A stretch of 64,000 bases of DNA from Pseudomonas schmalbachii. GTDB lineage: Bacteria > Pseudomonadota > Gammaproteobacteria > Pseudomonadales > Pseudomonadaceae. Both the position numbers and the translations under genes were made by a program. Each line of letters starts with the position of its first letter. Positions within the stretch are counted from its first letter, which is position 1. The notes under the pieces are model-generated. The model saw only the letters and a program-made list of their open reading frames with translations, made no database searches and had not been told where the DNA came from. The stretch covers positions 620,001 to 684,000 of the forward strand of contig NZ_JAELYA010000001.1 in the NCBI RefSeq assembly GCF_017589465.1, read 5' to 3'. Shown one piece after another: positions 10,804 to 20,779 of the stretch.

Positions 10804-10814
<11 letters not shown>
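9462..10814 (-). CDS. hsdS: Type I restriction-modification specificity subunit HsdS
   Basis: A 450-residue protein with the two-lobed HsdS layout. Target-recognition domain 1 covers roughly residues 1-150. A conserved spacer helix follows ([24 protein letters not shown], then [12 protein letters not shown]), then domain 2 at about 235-400, and a C-terminal helix with [18 protein letters not shown]. It gives sequence specificity to the HsdM methylase and, in a full system, to HsdR. It overlaps hsdM by 11 bases. The stretch coding residues about 290-400 is visibly more AT-rich than its surroundings, as expected for exchanged recognition domains. Confidence 0.93.
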
Positions 10815-12735
<1,921 letters not shown>

Positions 12736-12986
12736 TTACTGCTCCTAAACAACCCCGGTCGGGGCCAAACAAGCTGGTGCACAAGAGTTCTGCGGGCGAA
12801 AACTGAAGCTGGACAAGCGCAAGAGGAAAATGCCCCTACGGCACTGCATTTTGCATTGCTGCAAGGACGGTCACATTATCCGTGATGTCACCAAGGGGTA
12901 AAGCCAGTCGTCTGATCATTATTTGACCAAAAACAAGTCATCCGTCGGCTTACATGTCTACCGCCCGACCGGATCGCAAATCACTC

Positions 12987-13316
12987 TCAAGCGGCTCGTG
13001 TCTGCCCATGCCGCCAATCCACACGCCGATGGTGGTGACTCCCAGGCTTGCTCGTACAAAACACCGCTTGCCGGTGTCCAACGGTCAGCACCTGCTCCCC
13101 CTTCATAACCACGTAGCTATTGCGCGCCTTCTCGGCCAGTTGCCGCTCAGAGACGGACAACCCGAGCAGAAGCCGCTGAAACCCGGAGCGATCAAAGAAG
13201 AACACCTGCGCACCACGATTCCAGGTGTAGATGCCATAGCGAACCAGCCACTCCACCTGCTGAATCCGGATCCCGCGCTGGCTGCAACGCTGCACGGCGT
13301 GTGCGGTGAACTCCAT
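12987..13316 (-). CDS. DUF4258-like small protein
   Basis: A 109-residue protein starting at ATG 13316, preceded by ggagcagg. It opens MEFTAHAVQRCSQRGI, the hallmark of the DUF4258 family, small proteins with a conserved His-Ala...Arg-Gly-Ile start that often sit near toxin-antitoxin or mobile genes. The C-terminal 30 residues are His/Arg-rich. Longer starts are open but lack a ribosome site. No partner gene is adjacent. Function unknown. Confidence 0.6.
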   Translation of the reverse strand: MEFTAHAVQRCSQRGIRIQQVEWLVRYGIYTWNRGAQVFFFDRSGFQRLLLGLSVSERQLAEKARNSYVVMKGEQVLTVGHRQAVFCTSKPGSHHHRRVDWRHGQTRAA

Positions 13317-13559
13317 GCCCCTGCTCCTCTGCCTGAATGCCAAGCGCTTTGTTGTAGATGAGCCATCCCTGGCTCCCCGGAATCCGTTCCTGCCCACATC
13401 CCGTTGGGCACAGCAAAAGGATATGTCGTGCTACTGGACACACCAATATTGGGCATTCGTACAGGTCAACTATTCAGGCAGGTCTATCCGTAGAGTGGAC
13501 ATCCAAGCTTGCGAGCGACGCAGTAACAAGCGGATATCCGTCAAATTTCGGCACTGGCT

Positions 13560-13844
13560 TCAGGTGAGGCTTCGCAACCAGGGCTCGACGATACGCCTCC
13601 GCTCCCCAACAGCTAATGTGGCGACTCCGTTCTTGACCAACGCTTTCTTGTCTCCGGTGTGTGGGTTGGTCACATAGGTGCCAATGTTCTGCAAGGTGTC
13701 GGGATTGGCACTCCACCGCAGGTTGAACGCAGCCAGCTTGGGGAACCAGAGCTGGCTGGCATAAGGCAGATGATCGTGAACCCACCAGGCCAGAGGCGTC
13801 CAATCGCCATGCTGCTCGTACCAAGACAACAGCGCAGAGATCAT
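13560..13844 (-). CDS. Hypothetical protein
   Basis: A 94-residue protein from ATG 13844 (gggtgg 10-15 bases upstream). It is rich in Trp and aromatic residues (SWYEQHGDWTPLAWWVHDHL). I recognise no family. It starts 8 bases after the stop of the truncated ADP-ribosylglycohydrolase gene and may be translated from the same message. A longer frame to 13886 would overlap that gene and is less likely. About 240 bases with no gene separate it from the DUF4258-like gene. Confidence 0.5.
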   Translation of the reverse strand: MISALLSWYEQHGDWTPLAWWVHDHLPYASQLWFPKLAAFNLRWSANPDTLQNIGTYVTNPHTGDKKALVKNGVATLAVGERRRIVEPWLRSLT

Positions 13845-13851
13845 CGTCGTA

Positions 13852-14238
13852 TTACCACCCAGGGTACCGACGCCATATCTGCGCATCGCTGTCTTGTGTA
13901 TCGCTGCCCCCCTCGTATACCCGAGGCACCCAGTCGATATCTGCAGCGACTTGGTCGATTACGTCATGCAATTCCAACGCTTCCAGCCAACGCGCAGGAA
14001 TCCCGTGCGATACCTGCCGGACATGCGCACGTAGTAGCCCTTCAGCAGTGAACAACATCATTTGCGTATCGTCGGTAATGGCTCCCATCACACCGTAGGC
14101 TTGATCGAGGTCGCGAATACCTGATGGGCCGTATTTCTGCTGAATGGCCGACCAATCCAGGAACTCCACTGGAGCCCCCAACGCATCACCCACTGATCCG
14201 CCCAGCAGACAGCCCCTGATTCGTTCCAGCCGGGTCAT
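13852..14238 (-). pseudogene. ADP-ribosylglycohydrolase with internal deletion
   Basis: The 128-residue product opens like a DraG/ADP-ribosylglycohydrolase: [20 protein letters not shown], then [15 protein letters not shown], the first metal-binding motif. At about residue 75 it jumps to [19 protein letters not shown], which in full-length enzymes of roughly 300 residues lies near the C-terminus. The middle, including the second Asp-rich metal site, is missing without a frame break. It is likely a non-functional in-frame deletion; a fragment with a new role is possible. ATG 14238 is preceded by a weak ggaggc. Confidence 0.75.
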
Positions 14239-14376
14239 TGTGCATGCCTCCTATTAGCTCTGGACCAACGCTGCCTTGGAAGAACCAAGGCAGTTGATGC
14301 AACCGGCGTTTGGTTGGTCATTGTTACGGCTCTTTGGTACGAGACGATGCTCATCGTACGTCAAGCCCTCGCGGCA

Positions 14377-14859
14377 CTACGGCGCCGCCAGGCCCCTCTG
14401 GGGATCAAGTTCGGCAGCACCCAACGATGGAGTTGATTGAGACATCGGGACCTGAGGCTGAGCAACTGCCAGGGTTGCGCCTGTGCTGGGCGGCAGCTTG
14501 AACATCGCGCCCGTAGCAGGATCCACCAGGAACCAACCGATCAGCCCACCAAAGCCGATGTTGCCCCAGTACCAGCCATTGATACTGGACTGGATTGTCG
14601 AAAAGGCCTTCTGGTAACCCGGCGCGTGGTATTCCACGGTGTACGTCTCGCCATCCATGTAGCCACTGGCCGAATCAAGACTTACCTGAGCCGGCGTGGT
14701 GCCGGTATGCACGGTCTCGCCATCCTCGTTACGGATCTCGAACTCGGCAGGGACGTTACTGGTCACCCTGACCGGGTAACGGCTCTCCGAGACAATGCTG
14801 GCGCACCCAGCAGAAGCCAAAACCAATACCGCGAGCGGTGCCATAAATAGCTTGTTCAT
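14377..14859 (-). CDS. Predicted lipoprotein
   Basis: A 160-residue protein with a lipoprotein signal peptide: Lys3, a hydrophobic core and the lipobox ASAGC with Cys19. The mature part starts with a PEGA-like stretch (YPVRVTSNVPAEFEIRNEDG...TGTTPAQVSL), includes a hydrophobic Gly/Trp-rich turn (GWYWGNIGFGGLIGWF) and ends in a low-complexity tail. Such proteins are anchored to the outer or inner membrane. It is divergent from the WYL regulator; the 165-base gap holds the palindrome at 14984, so the regulator might control it. Function unknown. Confidence 0.75.
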   Translation of the reverse strand: MNKLFMAPLAVLVLASAGCASIVSESRYPVRVTSNVPAEFEIRNEDGETVHTGTTPAQVSLDSASGYMDGETYTVEYHAPGYQKAFSTIQSSINGWYWGNIGFGGLIGWFLVDPATGAMFKLPPSTGATLAVAQPQVPMSQSTPSLGAAELDPQRGLAAP

Positions 14860-14983
14860 CAGACTTCTCCACCTACTTGATTAACCCAGGCCGTACCGGG
14901 AACTGCCAAAGTGCGAACCGGCAGGCAGTCGCACTTGTCACTGGCATTCAAGATATGTAGCGTCTAATGACGTATCTAGAGTG

Positions 14984-15001
14984 TTTACCCGTACAGGTAA
15001 A
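14984..15001. promoter_or_regulatory. Palindromic candidate operator before the WYL regulator
   Basis: TTTACCCGTACAGGTAAA is an 18-base inverted repeat with six-base perfect arms (TTTACC/GGTAAA) and one mismatch in the inner part. It lies 24 bases before the regulator start and between it and the divergent lipoprotein gene. BrxR/CapW-type WYL regulators bind such inverted repeats in their own promoters, so autoregulation is a reasonable inference. Confidence 0.55.
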
Positions 15002-15024
15002 GTTTTCGAGCAGGTGGATTAACC

Positions 15025-15900
15025 ATGAAACGCAAGCAATCAATCGAATCAGTGCGCTGGGATCTGGCCCTACGCTATCGTCTGATCGAGACCGTGGCCT
15101 GGTGGGAAGGCCGCCTGACCACGAATCACCTGATGCAAAGCTTCGGCATCAGTCGCCAGCAGGCGTCGAAGGACATCAACACCTACGTGAACGAACACGC
15201 GCCGAAGAACCTCGAATATGACAAGCATTTGAAGGGGTATGTACCGAGCAAGCACTTTAAACCGCTGTTCATCGACGATAGCGCCAGCGCCTATCTGCAC
15301 TTGCTTAACCAGAACTACGACCGAGCTCCGCACGTCGACGGGTTAGCCCTTGCTTACGCACACACGGAGGTTCTGCGTGTACCGGATCGGACAGTACGCC
15401 CCGAAGTCTTGCGACCGATTCTTCGCGCCTGCCGCGAAGGACTACGCCTGGAGTGCGAGTATCTATCCTTCACCACTCCGGACGCGGAAACCCGCTTGAT
15501 CGTTCCGCATACCCTGGTTTACACCGGCATGCGCTGGCATGTACGTGCTTACTGCGAGAAGAATCGCGACTACCGCGATTTCGTGCTTAGTCGCTTCCGA
15601 GGAACACCAGATCTGATGGAAGACGCATCCGAACAGGGCCGAGATCAGGATTCTGGCTGGAATACAGAGGTTCAGGTAATCATCGAGCCCGACTCACGCC
15701 TCAAACCTGAACAGAAGGCCATCATCGAGACCGACTACGGCATGAACGATGGCCAGCTCGTGATCGAAAGCCGTGGAGCTCTGGTGCAGTACGTTCTGCA
15801 GCGCTATCAGATCGATCCAACCAAGGTACACGCCAAAGCAACTGCTCAACAGATCGTGGTCTCCAACCTGGATGAGCTACAGCCCTGGCTGTATCACTAG
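15025..15900 (+). CDS. WYL-domain transcriptional regulator, CapW/BrxR type
   Basis: A 291-residue protein. Residues 15-60 form a winged helix (WEGRLTTNHLMQSFGISRQQASKDINTY), residues 135-205 a WYL domain that senses a ligand (RLECEYLSFTTPDAETRLIVPHTLVYTGMRWHVRAYC), and the last about 70 residues a WCX-like dimer domain. This three-part build is that of BrxR/CapW regulators, which repress defence systems (BREX, CBASS and others). Here no such system is adjacent; the nearest ones, on the other side of the lipoprotein, are the DraG remnant and the hsd-zor run. It may be a left-over regulator or may control the divergent lipoprotein gene. Confidence 0.85.
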   Translation: MKRKQSIESVRWDLALRYRLIETVAWWEGRLTTNHLMQSFGISRQQASKDINTYVNEHAPKNLEYDKHLKGYVPSKHFKPLFIDDSASAYLHLLNQNYDRAPHVDGLALAYAHTEVLRVPDRTVRPEVLRPILRACREGLRLECEYLSFTTPDAETRLIVPHTLVYTGMRWHVRAYCEKNRDYRDFVLSRFRGTPDLMEDASEQGRDQDSGWNTEVQVIIEPDSRLKPEQKAIIETDYGMNDGQLVIESRGALVQYVLQRYQIDPTKVHAKATAQQIVVSNLDELQPWLYH

Positions 15901-16212
15901 GCACTTCGTGCCAGAACAGAGCGAACCGATATCGCGATTGCGATGCGGTTGCGGGCACCACTCATCGGGATTTCAGGGCGGCACTCAGCGATAGCTGCCT
16001 AGCCCAGGTGCGAACCACTGTCATCTGCGAGAGAAGGATGTGGGCCTTTGCGCCATGGTGTTTCGATGATTGGACAGACCGCCCGCTAGCGTTTATCGGC
16101 TAGTCGTAACGAACGCAACGCAACACGCAACGGCGAAGTGGGGGAATAAGTGGGGGAACAACTCACAATAAAAAAGCAAAAGCCCCGAATTTCGGGGCCT
16201 TTGCTCTATGAA
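15901..16212. other. Non-coding junction between island and phage, with tandem GTGGGGG repeats
   Basis: No gene is seen. A short hairpin (GGCAC/GTGCC) follows the WYL stop at about 15900-15912. AAGTGGGGGAA occurs twice in tandem at 16136-16146 and 16148-16158, preceded by three CGCAAC repeats (about 16114-16131). Short direct repeats of this kind often flank tyrosine-recombinase attachment sites as arm sites, so they may be the end of the older island. Confidence 0.45.
16182..16198. terminator. Hairpin terminator flanking the attachment copy
   Basis: GCCCCGAA/TTCGGGGC is a perfect 8-base stem with a one-base centre. It is preceded by an A-rich run on the left and followed by CCTTTTGC-like bases on the right, so it can act in either direction. 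Confidence 0.6.
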
Positions 16213-16277
16213 ATGGCGGAAGCGCAGAGATTCGAACTCTGGGGGCTGTTACACCCGGCGGTTTTCAAGACCGCTGC
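16213..16277. repeat. Left attachment repeat (tRNA-Ser 3' fragment)
   Basis: This 65-base segment is identical to 57311-57375, covering the CCA end, acceptor 3' arm, T arm, variable arm and anticodon arm of tRNA-Ser. Identity stops after ccgctgc; the D arm and 5' acceptor are absent, so it is not a working tRNA. It is the boundary between the older island and the phage. Confidence 0.93.
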
Positions 16278-16434
16278 ATAAATCCAATAACGCCGCCGGC
16301 TACAGGTCATTCGGCGTTCCAATAGTATCCGAAAACATCACCCTGTCCACCCCGCGTCATTGCTGAATACCCGGCCCGAGTTTTGGGACTGGTTTTCACG
16401 CCCCTCCTCGCCCGTTCTGGGCACCTCAGTTTCC
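16278..16434. other. Phage left-end non-coding stretch
   Basis: No gene is visible between the attachment copy and the first phage gene. Two GC-rich short inverted motifs (cgccgccggc region near 16291) are present; nothing further is recognised. Confidence 0.3.
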
Positions 16435-16683
16435 CTACTTCCTGCGATCACGCTCCTCCGACAGCAGCACCTTCAGCACGTGCAGTGCGACCAAATGCCC
16501 ACCGCCCAGCTCATGCCATGCCCCCTGGATCGAGGCATAGATAGAGTCGACTTCGGCCATCTTCCTCCTACCTCGCTCAACCTCTAACACCAGCCGGCGG
16601 ATGTTCGGATCAGGGTATTCCGTCCAGAGCCGGCGGAGTTCGTCATGGGTGACGGGGCGAAAATGCGGAAGCTTGCTGGTCAT
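16435..16683 (-). CDS. Phage hypothetical protein, probably SOS-controlled
   Basis: An 82-residue, charged, helical protein (LRRLWTEYPDPNIRRLVLEVERGRRKM). I recognise no domain. Its ATG at 16683 lies 13 bases from the LexA-type box at 16697-16716, with cctccc on the plus strand (ggaggt in the gene's sense) close to the start, so it should be derepressed during DNA damage. It is divergent from the SRAP gene. Confidence 0.65.
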   Translation of the reverse strand: MTSKLPHFRPVTHDELRRLWTEYPDPNIRRLVLEVERGRRKMAEVDSIYASIQGAWHELGGGHLVALHVLKVLLSEERDRRK

Positions 16684-16696
16684 AGGGAGGTCCGAA

Positions 16697-16716
16697 TACT
16701 GTATTTATATACAGTA
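16697..16716. promoter_or_regulatory. LexA (SOS) box
   Basis: TACTGTATTTATATACAGTA matches the 20-base LexA consensus, with CTG-N10-CAG and an AT-only centre. It sits in the 87-base divergent gap between the 82-residue gene and the SRAP gene, so both could be induced by DNA damage. Confidence 0.85.
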
Positions 16717-16770
16717 ATAACCCTGAGCTACCTTCTACAATAGCGAGTTGGACAAGCGGAGGGTCTAGCG

Positions 16771-17469
16771 ATGTGCGGACGGTATGTCACGCGCGAAGAG
16801 GCAGCGATGGAGCGCTACTGGCATATCGGTGCGCGCAACTCCGGCCGCTGGATCCGGCGGATCTATAACGTGGCGCCGACCAATCAGGTGCCCATGGTCG
16901 TTCTCAACGACCAGGCCGAGCAGGAGGTCGTGCCGGCGCGCTGGGGACTGATCCCGACCTGGTGGAAACAGGCGAAGCCGCCGTCCCTCTCCTTCAACGC
17001 CCGCAGTGAAGAGGCCGCGACGAAGCCGATGTGGCGCCAGGCCATCCGCACGCACCGATGTCTGATGCCGGCAGCGGGCTGGTACGAATGGAATGAGCAC
17101 GAGCAGGTCAGGAACAGGGCCGGCCGCCGGGTGAATCAGCCCTACTACCATCACGCCATCGATGACCAGGTCCTGGCGATCGCCGGGCTATGGTCCAGTT
17201 GGATCGGTCCGGACGGCCAGGACGTGCTGTCGTGCGCCCTGCTCACCCGGGACTCCGCCGGCCCGGTGGCCGCGATCCATCACCGCATGCCGGTGATCCT
17301 TGCGCCAGAACAATGGAGCCTCTGGTTGTCGCCGAGCACGCCACCCGAGCAGGTGCACAGCGCTATCGCCCTGAGTCGCACCAATTTCGACGCTTACCGG
17401 GTCAGTACGGACGTGGGCGACGTCCGGAACCAGGGCGAGCAACTCATCGAGCCGGTCAGAACCGCTTGA
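16771..17469 (+). CDS. SOS response-associated peptidase (SRAP/YedK/HMCES)
   Basis: A 232-residue SRAP protein. It starts MCGRYV: after removal of Met, Cys2 is the nucleophile that crosslinks to abasic sites in single-stranded DNA. Also visible are SFNARSE (Asn/Arg of the active site), GWYEW with the catalytic Glu, and IHHRMPVIL with the conserved His. The family shields abasic sites in single-stranded DNA. The LexA box upstream fits DNA-damage control. Length is normal for the family. Confidence 0.93.
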   Translation: MCGRYVTREEAAMERYWHIGARNSGRWIRRIYNVAPTNQVPMVVLNDQAEQEVVPARWGLIPTWWKQAKPPSLSFNARSEEAATKPMWRQAIRTHRCLMPAAGWYEWNEHEQVRNRAGRRVNQPYYHHAIDDQVLAIAGLWSSWIGPDGQDVLSCALLTRDSAGPVAAIHHRMPVILAPEQWSLWLSPSTPPEQVHSAIALSRTNFDAYRVSTDVGDVRNQGEQLIEPVRTA

Positions 17470-17722
17470 AGGTGGCTGTCCCCTTGCCGAGGAGCTTCCA
17501 CTCCTCCTGCGGCGCGCCAGGCTTCAGCAGCGCGAAGAACTCGACCTCCTGCCCCTCCTTCGGCTCGGCTGGCAGCACCGCTGCGTGCCGGCCAGCCTGA
17601 AGGCCGGCGAACATCTGCGAGTTTTCGGCGCAGTGGAATTCCCATATGCCGTACTTCCCAACACTTCCGACCTGGCGCTCCAGCTTCAGCCGGGCGTAAC
17701 CGTTCTGCATGATGGCAAGCAT
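17456..17722 (-). CDS. Phage hypothetical protein
   Basis: An 88-residue protein with a strong ribosome site (aggagg, 5 bases before ATG 17722). The segment LERQVGSVGKYGIWEFHCAEN is followed by an acidic stretch. No family recognised. It is convergent with the SRAP gene and overlaps its 3' end by 14 bases. Confidence 0.6.
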   Translation of the reverse strand: MLAIMQNGYARLKLERQVGSVGKYGIWEFHCAENSQMFAGLQAGRHAAVLPAEPKEGQEVEFFALLKPGAPQEEWKLLGKGTATFKRF

Positions 17723-17893
17723 GCCGACCTCCTATTGATCAAGGCCGGCATCATACCTTTCCCGACAAGCTGGGAGGCCCCTGGATCATGCGCCTGATGG
17801 GGAAGGAAGCGCACAATCCAGAGACCCAAGCAACTATAGCGTCATGCCGGCCGGCCCCCGCCGGGAGATGACGGCCGGCGCTGGAGGTCAGGC

Positions 17894-18634
17894 ATGCAAC
17901 CCCTTCCTCTCACCATCGATCCGAAGCCGATCAAGCTGCTGCAGAAGGCACTGGCGAACGTCAACAAGGATCAGATCCCCTTCGCAACGGCGCTAGCCCT
18001 CACGCGCCTGGGGCAACGGGTCAAGGCCGAGGAAATAGCCGCGATGCGGCAGGAGTTCGACCGGCCTACACCCTGGACGCTCAAGAGCCTCTATCTCAAG
18101 GCAGCCAACAAGCGCACGCAACAGGCGCGGGTCTGGTTCATCGACTATGCGAGCAAGGGCACGCCGGCGGGCAAGTACCTCATGCCCCAGGTGTTCGGCG
18201 GCCAGCGGCGGCAGAAGCCCGGCGAGTCGGCCATGACCAGCCGGGCCAAGCTGCCGCGCAATCGCTACCTGGTACCGGGCAAAAAGGCACGCCGCAATCA
18301 GTACGGCAACCTTGCGGGGAGCGAGATCCAGAAGGTCCTGGCCAACATCCGCGGCGGACGCGACGCCCACACCGATACCAAGAGCCCGGGCAAGGCGAGC
18401 TACTTCTTCGGCAAGCCGCGTGAAGGCCGTGGCGGCGATCTCCGCCCCAACCGCCCGATCGCCGTGTGGCGTCGGCAGGGGCGCAAGCTCTGGCCGTACC
18501 AGGTGGAAGTTGCGCAGACCAACTACCAGCCGCGCTTCGATTTCTTCGGCATCGCCGACGAGGTAATCGCCAAGCACTACGACCAGGAACTGGCCAAGGC
18601 CCTGGCTGATGCCATGCGTTCAGCCTGGAAGTGA
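17894..18634 (+). CDS. Phage protein, possible minor tail/GpZ-like
   Basis: A 246-residue basic protein with ggagg 8 bases before the ATG. The segment PFATALALTRLGQRVKAEE, then EFDRPTPWTLKSLYLK and GTPAGKYLMPQVFGG, resembles a phage structural family related to minor tail protein Z. It is unusual in being on the plus strand, opposite to all late genes, with its last 15 bases overlapping the last baseplate gene. If structural, it needs its own promoter. Assignment is tentative. Confidence 0.55.
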   Translation: MQPLPLTIDPKPIKLLQKALANVNKDQIPFATALALTRLGQRVKAEEIAAMRQEFDRPTPWTLKSLYLKAANKRTQQARVWFIDYASKGTPAGKYLMPQVFGGQRRQKPGESAMTSRAKLPRNRYLVPGKKARRNQYGNLAGSEIQKVLANIRGGRDAHTDTKSPGKASYFFGKPREGRGGDLRPNRPIAVWRRQGRKLWPYQVEVAQTNYQPRFDFFGIADEVIAKHYDQELAKALADAMRSAWK

Positions 18635-19240
18635 GGGCTCGTCCTCGGCGTAGCCGAACAGCAGGATGGTATGCGCCGGCTTGATCTGGCTCATCCGGCA
18701 CTCAAGCATCTCGTTGCCCCAGGTGCGCAGCGCCTCGCCGACCGTGGATAGGCCGACCTTGAAATCGAGGGTGGTGGTGCCCGGCGCGTTGATGCGCCAG
18801 GTGTAGACCCAGCCAGCATCGGCATTGGTCAGCGCTTCGCCGACCGTGCTGCGGCCGACCTCGAAGGGGCGGAACTCGGTGATGGTAATGGTGTAGCCGA
18901 GCGCCGCCGCGACGCTAATGTAGTAGTCGGCCGACTGGCCACCGGTGGCGCGCAGTTTGGCGAGCAGCGCCTGCCGGCGCGCCTGGATGCTCGACGGCGC
19001 GTTGGCCGAGCACTTGTCCGGCAGGCCCGCAACCCGCTCCCAGTCCGGCAGCAGCTCGTTCGTGGTGGCGGGATTGACCTCCAGCAGCAGCACGTCGCCC
19101 CGAGCATCGAGGCGGGCGAGCTCCTGGGCCATGCCATCGAGCAGCTCGTAGGCGGTGCTGCCCGGATCCGCCGGAATGGCCCGGCCGGGCGGGAGCAACT
19201 GCTGCAGCTGGTTGCGGTATTCATCGGCCGAATGCGCCAT
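18620..19240 (-). CDS. Baseplate protein, Mu gp48 / YmfQ (DUF2313) family
   Basis: A 206-residue protein with ggagggcagtg before ATG 19240. The N-terminus YRNQLQQLLPPGRAIPAD and the later DWERVAGLPDKCS match the YmfQ/gp48 family, the last baseplate component of Mu-like tails. It overlaps the preceding baseplate J gene by 20 bases and is the last gene of the leftward late operon. Confidence 0.85.
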   Translation of the reverse strand: MAHSADEYRNQLQQLLPPGRAIPADPGSTAYELLDGMAQELARLDARGDVLLLEVNPATTNELLPDWERVAGLPDKCSANAPSSIQARRQALLAKLRATGGQSADYYISVAAALGYTITITEFRPFEVGRSTVGEALTNADAGWVYTWRINAPGTTTLDFKVGLSTVGEALRTWGNEMLECRMSQIKPAHTILLFGYAEDEPSLPG

Positions 19241-20315
19241 CACTGCCCTCCTGCAGGCTCTGGAAGGTGATGGTGCCCATCAGCGACATGTGCCCCTGCG
19301 GCGAGACGACGTCGGCCGCCGGGGCGATGACCTGGTTGTCGACCTCGCCGGCGGCGATGCTGACAGCCTCGCGGATGTGGCTGATCAGGATGGTGCCGCC
19401 CGGCTCGGCCTCGCGCAGCAGCAGGTCGGACAGTTCCGCCGTAACGGCGGCGCGCACGCTGGCGGTGTTCGGCGACAGCTTGATGGTGAAGTTCAGCGGA
19501 TCACCGACCGGCGCGACGACGTAGACGGTCGCGGTTACCGGACGTTCCTCATCGATGTGCGCCTGCACCTCGGCCACGGTGGCGGCATCGGGGATCGGGC
19601 TGATCGGGTCGTCATCGGTGGTGAACATCACGGTCACCGTGCCCGGCCCCATCTGCATCGGGTAGACCCAAACCCGCGTCACGCCGGGGACTTCCTTCGC
19701 CCAGGCGACATAATCCGATACGGCCCCGCCCTGCGGCGGCTGCTGGATCCGCGCGAGCAGACGCTCGCATAGGCTGGCATCGTCCTCGACGTCGGTGCCG
19801 CTGCGGATCCCGTCGCCGAGGATGGTCGCGGTACTCTGCACGCCGGCGACCGGCGAGAGCAGGGTCAGGCTGATCCCGGCCGGGGTGTTGGCGGCAGCGC
19901 CGGGCTCGACCGCCAGCAGGTCAACGGCGTTGGTTCCAGCGACCAGGTCGACATCGACGAGGCTCGCATACTGGGCGCCATCCTGTCGCTGGAACATGGT
20001 CCCCGCCAGCAGGGTAATCGGCGCATTCGCCGTGACCTCGACCGGCCCGACGGCAAAAGTCGCCGGCCTGCGGGTAATCTTCCAGATCGCCGCCCAGCGC
20101 TCCAGGTACTCCGATTCGGCGGTATCTGGAATCGCCTGCCGGGCAATCCAGTCGAGGTAGCCGTAGAGCAGGTGTACAGCTCCGGCGTAGACGCGGCCGA
20201 GGATGCCGATCAAGCTGCGGCGCAGGACCGAGCCGGCCTGGCTGACCAGCCGCGAGGCAATGTCGGAGGTGACGCGCTTGATCAGCTCGGTCAGGGTCGG
20301 ACGGGCGAAGGGCAT
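19221..20315 (-). CDS. Baseplate J-like protein (Mu gp47)
   Basis: A 364-residue baseplate wedge protein. I place the start at ATG 20315 (MPFARPTLTEL), which shares one base with the gp46 stop; longer frames read a low-quality Arg-rich stretch. The N-terminal LTELIKRVTSDI and the central GVTRVWVYP with GPGTVTVMF are typical of baseplate J proteins. It joins the tail tube end to the fibre network. Confidence 0.9.
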   Translation of the reverse strand: MPFARPTLTELIKRVTSDIASRLVSQAGSVLRRSLIGILGRVYAGAVHLLYGYLDWIARQAIPDTAESEYLERWAAIWKITRRPATFAVGPVEVTANAPITLLAGTMFQRQDGAQYASLVDVDLVAGTNAVDLLAVEPGAAANTPAGISLTLLSPVAGVQSTATILGDGIRSGTDVEDDASLCERLLARIQQPPQGGAVSDYVAWAKEVPGVTRVWVYPMQMGPGTVTVMFTTDDDPISPIPDAATVAEVQAHIDEERPVTATVYVVAPVGDPLNFTIKLSPNTASVRAAVTAELSDLLLREAEPGGTILISHIREAVSIAAGEVDNQVIAPAADVVSPQGHMSLMGTITFQSLQEGSDGAFGR

Positions 20316-20779
20316 CAGACTATCCTCCGGGCGGCCTGGCTCGCCCATTCGTAGCCGTAGCGATAGCGCACGACGTCGCCACCTGGCCGGTAAATGTCGA
20401 TCTGCAGGAGCATCCAGCCGGTCGCCAGCCAGGAGGCCGCGACGACGACCTGCTGCGCGACCTTGTCCTCGAGCATCCAGCGCAGCGCGTCCTCGGCGTA
20501 TTGCCGCGCCCTGGCCAGCGTCGCCGGCAGCTGTTTCTCGCGGGCCAGCAGCCAGAGCAGCGAGCCGGTCTGGTCGCCCTCGACCTGCGGCGCGACGTCG
20601 CCCCACCAACCGCGCAGGTCATCCGCCGGAAACTCGACGGGCAGTTGGTCCAGGGCCGCGCGGCGGTCGGTGAACAGGCTGACGATGACCGCCGTCTCGA
20701 GGCCCTTGTCGGCCTCGAGGTCCTCATCGACAACCACCACGTCGCCGAAGTAATCGCCCATCACCAATGCATAGTCCAT
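20315..20779 (-). CDS. Phage GP46 family baseplate protein
   Basis: A 154-residue protein with DRRAALDQLPVEFPADDLRGWWGD, the signature of Mu gp46 (T4 gp25-like baseplate lysozyme fold without catalysis). It overlaps its neighbours by one base on each side, consistent with translational coupling in the baseplate cluster. Confidence 0.9.
   Translation of the reverse strand: MDYALVMGDYFGDVVVVDEDLEADKGLETAVIVSLFTDRRAALDQLPVEFPADDLRGWWGDVAPQVEGDQTGSLLWLLAREKQLPATLARARQYAEDALRWMLEDKVAQQVVVAASWLATGWMLLQIDIYRPGGDVVRYRYGYEWASQAARRIV

Noticed and set aside
16213-16277. A second tRNA-Ser gene at the left end
   Set aside because: Only the 3' part is present; the 5' acceptor and D arm sequences differ, so it is an attachment copy.
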